Source of the DNA: Martelella sp. AD-3
Lineage (GTDB): Bacteria > Pseudomonadota > Alphaproteobacteria > Rhizobiales > Rhizobiaceae
Reading direction: 5' to 3'
Length of the DNA stretch: 64,000 bases
NCBI RefSeq assembly: GCF_001578105.1
Contig: NZ_CP014275.1
Location: 3,910,501-3,974,500 of the forward strand
The notes under the pieces were generated by a model. That model did no database searches, was not told the origin of the DNA, and saw only the letters and a program-made list of their open reading frames with translations. Shown here one piece after another: positions 1-8,182 of this stretch (position 1 is its first letter; each line of letters begins with the position of its first letter). The position numbers were made by a program, and so were the translations under genes.

Positions 1-242
1 TTCCGGGCAAGGACAGGATTCTCGGTGCGACCATCGTCGGCGACCATGCCGGCGATCTGCTCGCGGAATTCGTTTTCGCCATGAAACACGGACACGGTCT
101 GGGGAAAATCCTGGGGACGATCCATATCTATCCGACACGCGCCGAGGCAAACAAGATGGTTGCCGGCCAGTGGCGCCGCAACCATCTCAACGGCGTCCTC
201 CTTTCGCTACTCGAAAGATTCCAGACATGGAGGCGCGGATGA
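1..242 (+). CDS. Mercuric-reductase-like FAD/NAD(P) disulfide oxidoreductase, C-terminal end (partial)
   Basis: Only the last 79 codons (reading frame starting at base 3) lie in the window. They match the dimerisation domain of class I pyridine nucleotide-disulfide oxidoreductases: a segment reading GATIVGDHAGDLL, then TIHIYPTRAEANK, the usual C-terminal signature of mercuric-reductase-like and dihydrolipoamide-dehydrogenase-like proteins. The FAD- and NAD-binding domains and the redox-active cysteines are outside the window, so true mercury reduction cannot be judged; the tail lacks the vicinal Cys-Cys pair of real MerA. The stop overlaps the next start (ATGA), indicating one transcript with the CDP-alcohol phosphatidyltransferase. 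Family call is firm, substrate unknown. Confidence 0.8.
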   Translation, partial: PGKDRILGATIVGDHAGDLLAEFVFAMKHGHGLGKILGTIHIYPTRAEANKMVAGQWRRNHLNGVLLSLLERFQTWRRG

Positions 243-856
243 TCGACGCCCGGATCTTGCCGCTTCAGCGCGCTGTCCTTCAGCCGGTTGCCGGGCTTCT
301 GGCGCGGCGCGGCCTACGCGCCGACGTGGTCAGCCTCACAGGTTTTCTCGCCGGCGTCGGCGCGTTCATCGGCCTTTGCTTCGGTGCATGGTCGCTGGCT
401 CTCGCCCTTATTCTCTGCAACCGGGTCATGGACGGACTGGACGGCGCCGTGGCCCGCATCCAGGGCCCGACGGATCGCGGAGCCTATCTCGATATAGCGC
501 TCGATATGGTGTTTTACGCCCTCATACCGCTGGGTTTTGCCGTTCAGGCTCCCGCTATCCATGCACTGCCGGCGGCTGTGCTGATCGTCTCCTTCGTCGG
601 AACCGGCTCGTCCTTCCTCGCCTTTTCCGCAGTGGCCGCCAAGCGCGGCAGGGAGGCGCCGGAGTTTCCCACGAAGGGCATCTATTACGCGGGAGGATTG
701 GCGGAAGGATTTGAGACAATCGCGATCTTCGTCGCAATGTGCCTGTTTCCCGGAAATTTTCCAGTGATCGCCTATGGTTTCGCAGCGCTCTGCGCGCTGA
801 CCACCGTGATCCGGTGGCGGCAGGGCTGGGTCGCCTTTTCCGGCGCCGTAAAATGA
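239..856 (+). CDS. CDP-alcohol phosphatidyltransferase family membrane protein (YnjF-like)
   Basis: Predicted 205-residue integral membrane enzyme that would transfer a phosphatidyl group from a CDP-alcohol to an acceptor alcohol. The family signature is visible as DGAVARIQGPTDRGAYLDIA followed by LD, i.e. DGxxAR then GxxxDxxxD; the spacer between AR and G is 7 residues rather than the more common 8. Hydrophobic segments surround the motif. The start at 239 overlaps the upstream stop by 4 bases, which favours it over the in-frame ATG at 227. E. coli YnjF belongs to this family and also sits beside ynjBCD, so the neighbourhood supports a YnjF-like role. Acceptor substrate unknown. Confidence 0.85.
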   Translation: MIDARILPLQRAVLQPVAGLLARRGLRADVVSLTGFLAGVGAFIGLCFGAWSLALALILCNRVMDGLDGAVARIQGPTDRGAYLDIALDMVFYALIPLGFAVQAPAIHALPAAVLIVSFVGTGSSFLAFSAVAAKRGREAPEFPTKGIYYAGGLAEGFETIAIFVAMCLFPGNFPVIAYGFAALCALTTVIRWRQGWVAFSGAVK

Positions 857-909
857 ACGCGCAAAGGAAGGCGACGCCCAGCGAGCGGGCACGGTCATGT
901 GCCCTGTTC

Positions 910-1515
910 TCAAGCTTCCTTGTTCAGACGGTCAAGGGCGTTGCGCAGCGTCACGCGCGCCCGGTGCAGCAAAACGCGCATGTTTCCCTCGCTGATGTCG
1001 AGCAGCGCACAGACCTCGGAAGGATCGAGCTCCTGTTGACCGCGCAGGATCAGCACCGCCCGCTGTGCCGGAGGCAGCGTCGCGATCACCGCCTCCACAT
1101 GCTGCAGAATGCTCCTGCCTGCCACGTGGCGCTCGGGCGTCAGATCGTCCCAAAGCGCGGGCATTGTGCGCCAGCGCCCGCGTCCGTCAAAGGCATCGGC
1201 CAGCCCATCGCCGTCACCCTGGTCGTCAAACAGGACGACACGCCCCTCGCGCTTTGCACGGGTGCGGGCCTTGTTGATCAGGATGGTGAAAATCCAGCTC
1301 GCCAGCGAACTGCGACCCTCGAAGAGATCGATACGGTTGAGCACGGATACCCAGGTATCCTGAACCACCTCCTCCGCTGTCTGACGGGACTGGACCATCC
1401 CCGTGCAAAAGCGGATCATCGCCGCATTGTGCCGTCGGAACAGGCCTTCGAAGGCAACCTGGTTCCCTTCAACCAGCAACCGCGCCAAATGCTCGTCACT
1501 TTCCGTATTGCTCAC
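910..1515 (-). CDS. ECF-family RNA polymerase sigma factor
   Basis: A 201-residue sigma-70-like protein with only regions 2 and 4. Region 2 spans about residues 20-90 and contains AEEVVQDTW (region 2.2, core binding) and SWIFTILINKARTRAKR (2.3/2.4). Region 4 spans about 145-195 with LPPAQRAVLILR and a helix-turn-helix ending in NMRVLLHRAR. The GTG start at 1515 has GGAGG four bases upstream. It is transcribed away from the TVP38/anti-sigma/ynjBCD operon; a small zinc-finger protein on the other side (2688-2933) is the likely anti-sigma factor. It would direct transcription of the divergent cluster and possibly itself. Confidence 0.92.
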   Translation of the reverse strand: MSNTESDEHLARLLVEGNQVAFEGLFRRHNAAMIRFCTGMVQSRQTAEEVVQDTWVSVLNRIDLFEGRSSLASWIFTILINKARTRAKREGRVVLFDDQGDGDGLADAFDGRGRWRTMPALWDDLTPERHVAGRSILQHVEAVIATLPPAQRAVLILRGQQELDPSEVCALLDISEGNMRVLLHRARVTLRNALDRLNKEA

Positions 1516-1809
1516 AATCCCTCCGGCCGCCGTTTGCGTTCCATTAACAGAACAGACCTTCCGGAAGTCCAGAGCGTTTTGCGCCGATCAAGCCATCGTG
1601 ACGCAACCCCGCTTCCGCTTCTCGGGAACTTGATTCAATCCCATGTTTGGAATGCGATATGGATCGAATGAACTGTCCAGCGTTCATGCACCATGACTAC
1701 CCGAGCCGCACCTTCCGGCTCCTGTCGCGGCTCAGGAGAACAACGTTTCCGGATTGCGGGGCCGAGGCCGCCACGACCAGAGATCTCACCCATGACTGGA
1801 TATTCAAAG
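1516..1809. promoter_or_regulatory. Divergent intergenic region between the ECF sigma gene and the TVP38-ynj operon
   Basis: About 290 bp without a convincing gene. It must hold the promoters for both directions. A GGAAC element at 1625-1629 resembles the -35 element of many ECF promoters, but no unambiguous -10 element was found at the usual distance, so this is only a candidate autoregulated promoter. Confidence 0.3.
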
Positions 1810-2577
1810 ATGTCTGATGATCATAACCAACCGCGCCCGCAAAAACCCAGCACAGCTTCGGGAACCCGCCTGTCGCGCTTCGCGCCTGTCGGCATTATTG
1901 TGCTGGGGCTGGCGCTCGGCTATGCCCTCGGCTTGCAGAATTATCTGAACCTTGGGTTTCTTGCCGAACAACGGCAGGTGTTGCGGGCCTATGTGGATGC
2001 CAATACGGCCTGGTCGGCGCTGATTTTTGTCAGCGTCTACATTGTCGCCGTCGCCTTTTCGTTTCCGGCAGCGTCGATCCTCACCATCTTCGGCGGATTC
2101 CTGTTCGGCTGGCTGGCGGGCGGGGCGCTCGTCGCAGTCGGCGCCACAATCGGCGCATCGATCCTCTTTCTGGCGACACGTTCGGCCTTTGGCAGCTTTT
2201 TGCAGCACCGGGTCGACGGGGTGGTCAGGAAACTCGCCGACGGCTTTCGTGAAAATGCATTCGGTTATCTGTTCGTCATCCGGCTCGCGCCGGTGTTTCC
2301 CTTCTTCGTGGTGAACATCGCCGCCGCCCTGTTCGATATCAGCCTCGGGCGCTTCGCCGCAGCAACCTTTTTCGGCATCCTGCCCGGCACCTTTGCCTAT
2401 GCCTATCTCGGCCAGGGCGTCGACAGCGTGCTGGTCGCCGCGCAGGAGGCCGGACGCCAGGCGCAGATTTCCGATCTGGTGACACGGGACATCACGCTCG
2501 CGTTTTTTGCGCTGGCCGTAGTGGCGCTGATCCCGACGGTCGTCAGGCAGATCCGCCGACGCCGGAGCGGTTCCTGA
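1810..2577 (+). CDS. TVP38/TMEM64 (VTT domain) family inner-membrane protein
   Basis: A 255-residue polytopic membrane protein of the DedA-related VTT/TVP38 superfamily. Diagnostic stretches are FPAASILTIFGGFLFG, then GATIGASILFLATR, then the conserved RLAPVFPFFVVN and FGILPGTFAYAYLG. About five to six membrane segments are apparent. E. coli YdjX and YdjZ are relatives encoded beside ynjBCD, which fits this cluster. The start at 1810 (MSDDHNQ) is preceded by a GGAT-type ribosome site; 1792 is an alternative and 1693 lacks support. The gene precedes the anti-sigma gene in the same direction. The transported or lipid substrate is unknown; some relatives have been linked to metalloid handling. 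Confidence 0.88.
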   Translation: MSDDHNQPRPQKPSTASGTRLSRFAPVGIIVLGLALGYALGLQNYLNLGFLAEQRQVLRAYVDANTAWSALIFVSVYIVAVAFSFPAASILTIFGGFLFGWLAGGALVAVGATIGASILFLATRSAFGSFLQHRVDGVVRKLADGFRENAFGYLFVIRLAPVFPFFVVNIAAALFDISLGRFAAATFFGILPGTFAYAYLGQGVDSVLVAAQEAGRQAQISDLVTRDITLAFFALAVVALIPTVVRQIRRRRSGS

Positions 2578-2687
2578 ACGGCGGGCGGCCGGAAAAGCGA
2601 AACCGACGGCAAAAAGACAATCCGGGCTGTAACGGATCATGGCCGCGCAAGTCCTGTCCATACAGACCACAGATGAGGATCTATCTG

Positions 2688-2933
2688 ATGCTGCGATGCA
2701 GTGAAGTCGCCGAACGCGCCAGCCTTCTCATAGATGGCGAGCTCGGGCCGTGGCAGCGTTTTAACATGAAACTGCACCTCGCCATGTGCAGCGGCTGCCG
2801 CGCCTTTGTTGCGCAAATGCGGATCACGCGTGATCTCACGCGCATGGCAAGCGGTTCGGAAGAGCGGCACATCGACCCGGAGATACAGGCCGCACTCGCG
2901 CAAAAGCGGCCGGGCCGCGTCGGCAGGCTATGA
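2688..2933 (+). CDS. Small putative zinc-finger anti-sigma factor (ZAS/zf-HC2 type)
   Basis: An 81-residue soluble protein with Cys4, then HLAMCSGC (His30, Cys34, Cys37), the HxxxCxxC metal site of zinc-binding anti-sigma domains that bind ECF sigma factors. It has no membrane segment, so it would be a cytoplasmic, possibly redox- or metal-responsive, anti-sigma factor. The ATG at 2688 is chosen because GAGGA lies just upstream; the ATG at 2673 has no ribosome site. Unusually it is not adjacent to its likely sigma partner (910-1515, opposite strand) but separated from it by the TVP38 gene. It lies directly upstream of ynjB. Confidence 0.75.
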   Translation: MLRCSEVAERASLLIDGELGPWQRFNMKLHLAMCSGCRAFVAQMRITRDLTRMASGSEERHIDPEIQAALAQKRPGRVGRL

Positions 2934-3013
2934 GTGTGCGGACGGCCTGATCACTGAAGACGTGGGCGAGCGAACCGCCTCCGGCTGAACCGAAAAGGGG
3001 AGAACAGAACAGC

Positions 3014-4243
3014 ATGCGTCTGATGAAAAAACTTCTGGCGGCCTCCGTCATCGCCGGGGCCAGCTGTCTGAAGGCAGCAGCGGCCGATCCCGACCTCGAG
3101 GACTGGCCGGCGATCGAGACGGCCGCTGCGGGCCAGACGGTTTACTTCAATGCCTGGGGCGGCTCGGAAAACATCAATGCCTATATCGAATGGGTGAGCG
3201 CGCAGATGCAAGAGCGCCATGATGTCACGGTCGTTCAGGTCAAGCTCGACGATACCGCGAGCGCCGTTTCCAAGGTGGTGGCGGAAAAGGCTGCCGGGAA
3301 AGATGAAAATGGCTCGGTCGATCTCATCTGGATCAATGGCGAGAATTTCGTCTCGATGAAGAAACAAGATCTGCTTCTCTCCCCCGGCTGGGCAACGTCG
3401 CTGCCCAACTGGCGTTACGTGGATGCCGAGAACCAGCCGACCATCCTCACGGATTTTACCGAGCCGACAGACGGGCTGGAAAGCCCATGGGGCGGGGCGA
3501 AGATGGTCTTCTTTTACGACAGTGCCCGTACGGACCCCGGTTCCTTGCCGGACAATGCCGCCCAGCTCCTCGACTGGGCGAAGCAACATCCGGGCCGCTT
3601 TTCCTATCCCGCTCCGCCGGACTTCATCGGCTCGTCTTTCCTCAAACAGGTCCTGAGCGAGTTGATCGACGATCCCTCGAAGCTCGACGATCCGGTAGAT
3701 GAGAAAACCTTCGAACGTGACGTCGAGCCGCTTTTCGCCTATCTCGACCAGCTGCATGACGTGGCGTGGCGCTCTGGTCGTGCCTTTCCGCAAAACTATC
3801 CGGACATGAAGCAGAAGCTGGCTGACGGCGAACTGGATATCATCTTCGCCTTCAACCCGGCAGAAGCCTCGGCCGGCATCGAGGCGGGCGAATTGCCCGA
3901 TACCGTGCGTTCCTTCATTTTTTCCGGCGGCACGCTGGGCAACACGCATTTCGTCGCCATCCCCTACAACGCCAATGCCCGGGAAGCTGCCCTGCTGACC
4001 GCCAATTTCCTGCTGTCTCCGGAAGCGCAATTGCGCAAGCAGGACCCGGCCTATTGGGGCGATCCCACCGTTCTTGCCATGGACAAACTGCCGGAGGAAA
4101 ATCGCACTGCCTTCCAATCGCTCGATCTTGGCGTGGCGACCCTTCCGCCAGACCAGCTGGGACCGGTCATCGCCGAGCCCCATGCGAGCTGGATGGACAG
4201 GATCGAGACCGAGTGGCGCAGACGCTACGCAAGCGGCAACTGA
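3014..4243 (+). CDS. ynjB: ABC transporter substrate-binding protein, YnjB family
   Basis: A 409-residue periplasmic binding protein with an N-terminal signal peptide (hydrophobic residues about 4-23, then an Ala-rich cleavage region). Segments such as YFNAWGGSENINAYIEWV, DLIWINGENFVSMK and WGGAKMVFFYD match the YnjB/Fe3+-spermidine-like class of type 2 binding proteins. It starts the ynjBCD transporter: the permease gene begins 3 bases after its stop. Databases often label YnjBCD a putative thiamine transporter, but the substrate is unproven. The start at 3014 is retained; an internal ATG at 3023 would also leave an intact signal peptide. Confidence 0.88.
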   Translation: MRLMKKLLAASVIAGASCLKAAAADPDLEDWPAIETAAAGQTVYFNAWGGSENINAYIEWVSAQMQERHDVTVVQVKLDDTASAVSKVVAEKAAGKDENGSVDLIWINGENFVSMKKQDLLLSPGWATSLPNWRYVDAENQPTILTDFTEPTDGLESPWGGAKMVFFYDSARTDPGSLPDNAAQLLDWAKQHPGRFSYPAPPDFIGSSFLKQVLSELIDDPSKLDDPVDEKTFERDVEPLFAYLDQLHDVAWRSGRAFPQNYPDMKQKLADGELDIIFAFNPAEASAGIEAGELPDTVRSFIFSGGTLGNTHFVAIPYNANAREAALLTANFLLSPEAQLRKQDPAYWGDPTVLAMDKLPEENRTAFQSLDLGVATLPPDQLGPVIAEPHASWMDRIETEWRRRYASGN

Positions 4244-4246
4244 TCC

Positions 4247-5971
4247 GTGTCGGGCATTCAGGGCGCACAAGCTGAAACGGGACGATGGGTGGCGCGCCTC
4301 GCCGGAAGCGCGGTCGCGGTCACCCTCGCCCTTCTTGTGCTGCCCATAACCTTCGGATTGCTCGGGACATTGCTCCCCGCCTTCGGTTACCTGCCTGCAC
4401 TCGGCGGCCACAGTTTCGGGCTCGATGCCTTCGCCAGCCTGTTTGCCGCGCCGGGGCTGATCGATGCGACGATACTGAGTTTCATGACCGGATTGGTCAC
4501 GACGGCGCTTTCCCTCGCGGCTACCCTGCTTTTTATCGCAGGGTTTGCCGGAACGCCGACGCTGTCGCGTCTTCAGCATCTGCTTTCGCCGCTTCTTGCC
4601 GTGCCGCACGCGGCGGCAGCCTTCGGGCTCGCCTTCCTGATCGCCCCGTCGGGCTATCTGGTCCGGCTCGCGGCACCCGTTCTCGGCATCGCACGGCCGC
4701 CGGATATCCTGATCCCGCACGATCCCATGGGACTGGCGATGATCGCCGGATTGGTGCTCAAGGAAACACCCTTCCTGTTTCTCGTCACACTCGCCGCCTT
4801 GCCGCAGATCGATCTCGTCCCTGCCCGCAGACTGGCGGCCTCCTTCGGTTACGGGCGGATCGCCGGCTTCATCTACCTTCTGTGGCCCGCGCTCTACCGG
4901 CAGATCCGTTTTGCCGTCTATGCCGTCATCGCCTATTCCACATCGGTGGTGGACGTCGCGCTGATCCTCGGGCCCAACCTGCCCGGCACGCTCGCCACGC
5001 GTCTCGTGCAATGGATGAGCGACCCGGATCTCACCTTTCGTTTCATGGCGTCCGCCGGCGCCGTCGTTCAACTGGCGGTGACGCTTGCAGCGCTTGTCGT
5101 CTGGTACGCGCTGGAACGGTGTTGCGCCGCATTGCTTCGGCTCTCGCGGGATCGCGGTTGCCGCTTTGCGCGGGATGCGGCGCTGCGGCAATTCTCGGCG
5201 GTGGTCATCGGGATTCTCGGCTCCACCGTTTTTGCCGGTCTCATACTGCTCGCGGTCTGGTCGGTGGCCGGGCTATGGCAGTTCCCAGACCTTTTGCCGC
5301 GTGACTTTACCATCCGCAGCTGGACACGGGCGTTGCCGCGCATGATCGATCCGCTGATCACCACGCTTGTAACCGGCTTTTTCTCGACACTGATCGCCAT
5401 CCTGCTGACGGTCGGCTGCCTCGAAAGGGAGAACCAGACTGGACGAACCGGCGGCGAACGGAGCCTGTTCGTTCTGTACCTGCCGCTGATCGTGCCGCAG
5501 ATTACCTTCGTGTTCGGCCTGCAACTCCTCTTCATCGGCAGCGGCAGCCAGCATCGCTACGCCGCGCTGGTCCTGGTTCATCTCGTCTTCGTGCTGCCTT
5601 ATGTGTTTCTCTCGCTCGCAGACCCCTGGCGGGCGCTCGACCGGCGCTATGAAATCATCGCCGCAGCGCTCGGGCGTTCTCGCCTCATCGTTCTGTTCAC
5701 CATACGGTTGCCCATGCTGATCAGGCCGATCCTGACGGCATCGGCCGTCGGCTTTGCCGTTTCGGTCGGACAATACCTGCCAACGCTGCTCATCGGCGAG
5801 GGACGACTGCAGACCATCACCACGGAGGCCGTCGCGCTCGCTTCCGGCAACAATCGCCGCGTTATCGGCGTCTATGCCCTGCTGCAGACACTTCTGCCGC
5901 TGATCGCTTTTTCACTGGCCGCGTTTCTGCCCGCTCTCCTCCACCGGAACCGTCGGGACATGAGGGTTTGA
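4247..5971 (+). CDS. ynjC: ABC transporter permease, YnjC family (fused two-domain permease)
   Basis: A 574-residue inner-membrane protein made of two tandem binding-protein-dependent permease domains (roughly residues 60-290 and 340-570), each with about six hydrophobic segments, as in E. coli YnjC. EAA-like loops are visible around ARRLAASFGYGRIAGFIYL and AAALGRSRLIVLFTIRLPML, which contact the ATPase. It begins with GTG three bases after ynjB and its stop overlaps the ynjD region, so the three genes are one operon. One fused permease probably replaces a heterodimer. Substrate as for YnjB: unknown. Confidence 0.88.
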   Translation: MSGIQGAQAETGRWVARLAGSAVAVTLALLVLPITFGLLGTLLPAFGYLPALGGHSFGLDAFASLFAAPGLIDATILSFMTGLVTTALSLAATLLFIAGFAGTPTLSRLQHLLSPLLAVPHAAAAFGLAFLIAPSGYLVRLAAPVLGIARPPDILIPHDPMGLAMIAGLVLKETPFLFLVTLAALPQIDLVPARRLAASFGYGRIAGFIYLLWPALYRQIRFAVYAVIAYSTSVVDVALILGPNLPGTLATRLVQWMSDPDLTFRFMASAGAVVQLAVTLAALVVWYALERCCAALLRLSRDRGCRFARDAALRQFSAVVIGILGSTVFAGLILLAVWSVAGLWQFPDLLPRDFTIRSWTRALPRMIDPLITTLVTGFFSTLIAILLTVGCLERENQTGRTGGERSLFVLYLPLIVPQITFVFGLQLLFIGSGSQHRYAALVLVHLVFVLPYVFLSLADPWRALDRRYEIIAAALGRSRLIVLFTIRLPMLIRPILTASAVGFAVSVGQYLPTLLIGEGRLQTITTEAVALASGNNRRVIGVYALLQTLLPLIAFSLAAFLPALLHRNRRDMRV

Positions 5972-5973
5972 CC

Positions 5974-6645
5974 ATGCGGCACGGCGATAACCGAAGCGGC
6001 CTTTCACTTTCCAACATCGTGATCCGTCTTGGCAGCGACACGCTGATCGATCTGTCAGCGCATGTTTCATCCGGCGAAGTGTTGACCGTGATGGGGCCTT
6101 CCGGCTCCGGCAAATCGACGTTGCTCTCTTTCATCGGCGGCTTTCTCGATCCGGTGTTCGAGACCGCGGGCGAAGTCACGATCGATGGCGTGGATCTGCT
6201 CGCCCTGCCGCCGGAAGCGCGACGGGCCGGCATCCTGTTCCAGGATCCGCTCCTCTTTCCGCACATGTCGGTCGGCGCCAATATCGCATTCGCGATTCCC
6301 GCCGACGTGAAAGACCGCCGCGCCCGGCGGCACATCGCAGCCTGTATTCTGGCCGAAATGGATCTTGCCGGTTTCGAAAAGCGAGACCCGGCAACGCTAT
6401 CCGGCGGGCAGAAGGCCCGGGTCGCGCTTGCGCGCGTGCTCGTCTCGCGCCCGAGGCTGCTGCTGCTGGACGAGCCCTTTTCCAAGCTCGACACGGAATT
6501 GCGCGCCCAGATGCGCAGCCTCGTCTTTGCCAAGGTGCGCGATGCCGACCTTCCTGTCATTCTCGTGACCCATGACGAGGCTGATGCGAAAGCTGCGGGC
6601 GGCGTCGTCCATCGCATCGGCCCGGGAGGCCAGCCCCATGCCTGA
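5974..6645 (+). CDS. ynjD: ABC transporter ATP-binding protein, YnjD family
   Basis: A 223-residue ATPase with Walker A GPSGSGKST (residues 41-49), signature LSGGQKARVALAR and Walker B LLLLDEPF followed by the H-loop VTHDEAD. It energises the YnjBC transporter. The ATG at 5974 has GAGGG six bases upstream and is preferred over the TTG at 5968. The gene overlaps the following oxidoreductase by 8 bases, so the flavoprotein is translationally coupled to the transporter, implying that its product works with the imported or exported compound. Confidence 0.9.
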   Translation: MRHGDNRSGLSLSNIVIRLGSDTLIDLSAHVSSGEVLTVMGPSGSGKSTLLSFIGGFLDPVFETAGEVTIDGVDLLALPPEARRAGILFQDPLLFPHMSVGANIAFAIPADVKDRRARRHIAACILAEMDLAGFEKRDPATLSGGQKARVALARVLVSRPRLLLLDEPFSKLDTELRAQMRSLVFAKVRDADLPVILVTHDEADAKAAGGVVHRIGPGGQPHA

Positions 6646-7753
6646 GACCCGAGAAACGGAAAAGCCGGTTGTCCTGCTCGGTGGAGGCCATGCGCATGTC
6701 GAGGTTGTCCGCGCGCTTGGCGAACATGGTCATGGCCGGAAGATCGTGCTCGTGTCGCCCTCGCGCCATGCGCCCTATTCCGGCATGTTGCCCGGCTATA
6801 TCGCGGGCCGGTACCGCTTCGAGGATTTTCATATCGACCTGGCCGCTCTGTGTGACCGCAATGACGTGACATTTCTGGAAACATCCGCGACCGGCATCGA
6901 CCCCGGGCGCCGGAGCGTATCGCTCGCAAACGGACGGGTTGTCGGCTACGATCTGCTTTCGGTCGATATCGGTTCCGCGCCTTCGCTTCCGGCAGGTATT
7001 TCAGGCGGCATCCCGGTGAAGCCGATCGCGAGTTTTGCCGAGCGCCTGGCCCAGCTGGACGCCCTGGCCGAAGAACACGAGGGACCGTTCCGCCTCGCGA
7101 TTGTCGGCCAGGGCGTCGCGGGGGTCGAGATGGCCTTCGCTCTTCGTGAGAGGTTCGCGCGCGGCCGGGTGCAGGTCACGCTTGCAGGCCGCGCGCTTCG
7201 CCCTGTTCCCGAGCGCAGCAAAAGAACACGAAAATTCGTGGAAACGGCACTGCAACAGGCTGGCATCGAACATTATTCCGGTTTCGATGTCGTCGCATTC
7301 GAAAACAGGGAACTCATCGCCGGCGATGGCAGGCGACTTCCGGTCGACGAGGCCGTCTGGACCACGTCGAGCGGCGCTCCGGCTTGGCTTCGCAAGACCG
7401 GTCTCCAACTGGATGCGGCCGGGTTCATCCGTGTGGATGCCGCGTTGCGTTCCGTCTCCCACGGCAATGTCTTCGCAGCCGGCGATGTCGCGTCGCTGCC
7501 CGACCCGCGGCCCAAGGCCGGCGTCTTCGCCGTTCGTCAGGGCCCGATCCTCGCGGACAACATCCGTCGCAGCCTGGAAGGTGAAGACTTGCTGCCCTTT
7601 CACCCCCAACGCGCGTGGCTGGCACTGATCTCGCTTTCCAACGGACGCGCCATTGCCGACAAGTGGGGGCTCTCGGTTTCGGGGCGTGGGGTTCAGGCCT
7701 GGAAGCACTGGAACGATACGCGATTTCTGAGAAAATATGCCTGTGATCCATAA
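6638..7753 (+). CDS. FAD-dependent NAD(P) oxidoreductase (NDH-2/SelD-associated type)
   Basis: A 371-residue pyridine nucleotide-disulfide oxidoreductase-like flavoprotein. The N-terminus has the FAD-binding VVLLGGGHAHVEVVR (residues 11-25); the second dinucleotide fold is at LAIVGQGVAGVEMAFALR; the C-terminal FAD contact is NVFAAGDVAS followed by FAVRQGPILADNI. No CxxC redox pair is seen, so it is not a disulfide reductase. GGGHAH-type flavoproteins are related to type II NADH dehydrogenases and to domains fused to SelD in some bacteria. Start 6638 lies inside the end of ynjD. It closes the operon; electron acceptor unknown. Confidence 0.82.
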   Translation: MPETRETEKPVVLLGGGHAHVEVVRALGEHGHGRKIVLVSPSRHAPYSGMLPGYIAGRYRFEDFHIDLAALCDRNDVTFLETSATGIDPGRRSVSLANGRVVGYDLLSVDIGSAPSLPAGISGGIPVKPIASFAERLAQLDALAEEHEGPFRLAIVGQGVAGVEMAFALRERFARGRVQVTLAGRALRPVPERSKRTRKFVETALQQAGIEHYSGFDVVAFENRELIAGDGRRLPVDEAVWTTSSGAPAWLRKTGLQLDAAGFIRVDAALRSVSHGNVFAAGDVASLPDPRPKAGVFAVRQGPILADNIRRSLEGEDLLPFHPQRAWLALISLSNGRAIADKWGLSVSGRGVQAWKHWNDTRFLRKYACDP

Positions 7754-8081
7754 GCTCTCGATTGCAAACGAACCAGCAAGCCCGATGGCTGGAACGTTGA
7801 TACCGTGTCGCCTTGATCGGCGCCGGCGGCCTTGCTGAGAGCGGGTCGATGATTCCGAATTCCATTGCCGAGAAGATCAGCTTCGGCACATTCGACGATT
7901 GTCCGATCTTGCCGACCATCTGACAGAACGCTGCCCCGACGGGAATCGCGCTGCCTCGTGTATGGGATAGGCGACATTTCCGCGATCAGCTTCGAGAATT
8001 CGACAGTGCGGCGGATGCCGTCGGATTTAACGACTCTGCCGCGCCGAACTCGATGAGGGTGCGGCCAGGAGAAAAACCAGA
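7754..8081. other. Intergenic region with no recognisable gene
   Basis: About 330 bp between the ynj operon and the promoter of the LacI gene. Open frames exist on both strands, the longest being 131 codons on the minus strand, but none shows a recognisable family, a ribosome site or codon usage like the neighbours. It may be decayed sequence. Nothing else seen. Confidence 0.5.
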
Positions 8082-8139
8082 TTGACAAAAGAGCGCAGTC
8101 GCGCTTTTCTTGTAAAGCGGTTTAGTAAATCGCTTTACA
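8082..8139 (+). promoter_or_regulatory. Promoter and LacI-type operator of the CUT2 catabolic operon
   Basis: TTGACA at 8082-8087 is a good -35 element, though the -10 is weak. Downstream, TGTAAAGCG (8111-8119) and CGCTTTACA (8131-8139) form a perfect 9-bp inverted repeat with an 11-bp spacer. The same stretch can be read as two CG-centred LacI-type sites side by side, TAAAGCGGTTTA (8113-8124) and GTAAATCGCTTTAC (8125-8138). Its position just upstream of the lacI-type gene suggests autorepression and control of the downstream operon. Confidence 0.65.
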
Positions 8140-8182
8140 ATCTCAATGAGAAGGTCACGAAGGTCTTCCGAGGGTGAACAAA

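Noticed and set aside
1..242. True mercuric reductase (merA)
   Set aside because: Only the C-terminus is visible and it lacks the vicinal cysteine pair of MerA; no other mer gene is nearby.
1693..1809. Upstream starts of the TVP38 protein
   Set aside because: The added Pro/Arg-rich residues are not typical of the family and would run into the divergent promoter region.
2951..5191. 746-codon open frame on the minus strand
   Set aside because: It is antisense to ynjB and ynjC, which have clear motifs; its composition (Arg/Glu/Gly-rich) is typical of GC-rich shadow frames.
7693..8088. 131-codon minus-strand frame upstream of the LacI gene
   Set aside because: It overlaps the oxidoreductase 3' end, and it has no ribosome site and no recognisable domain.
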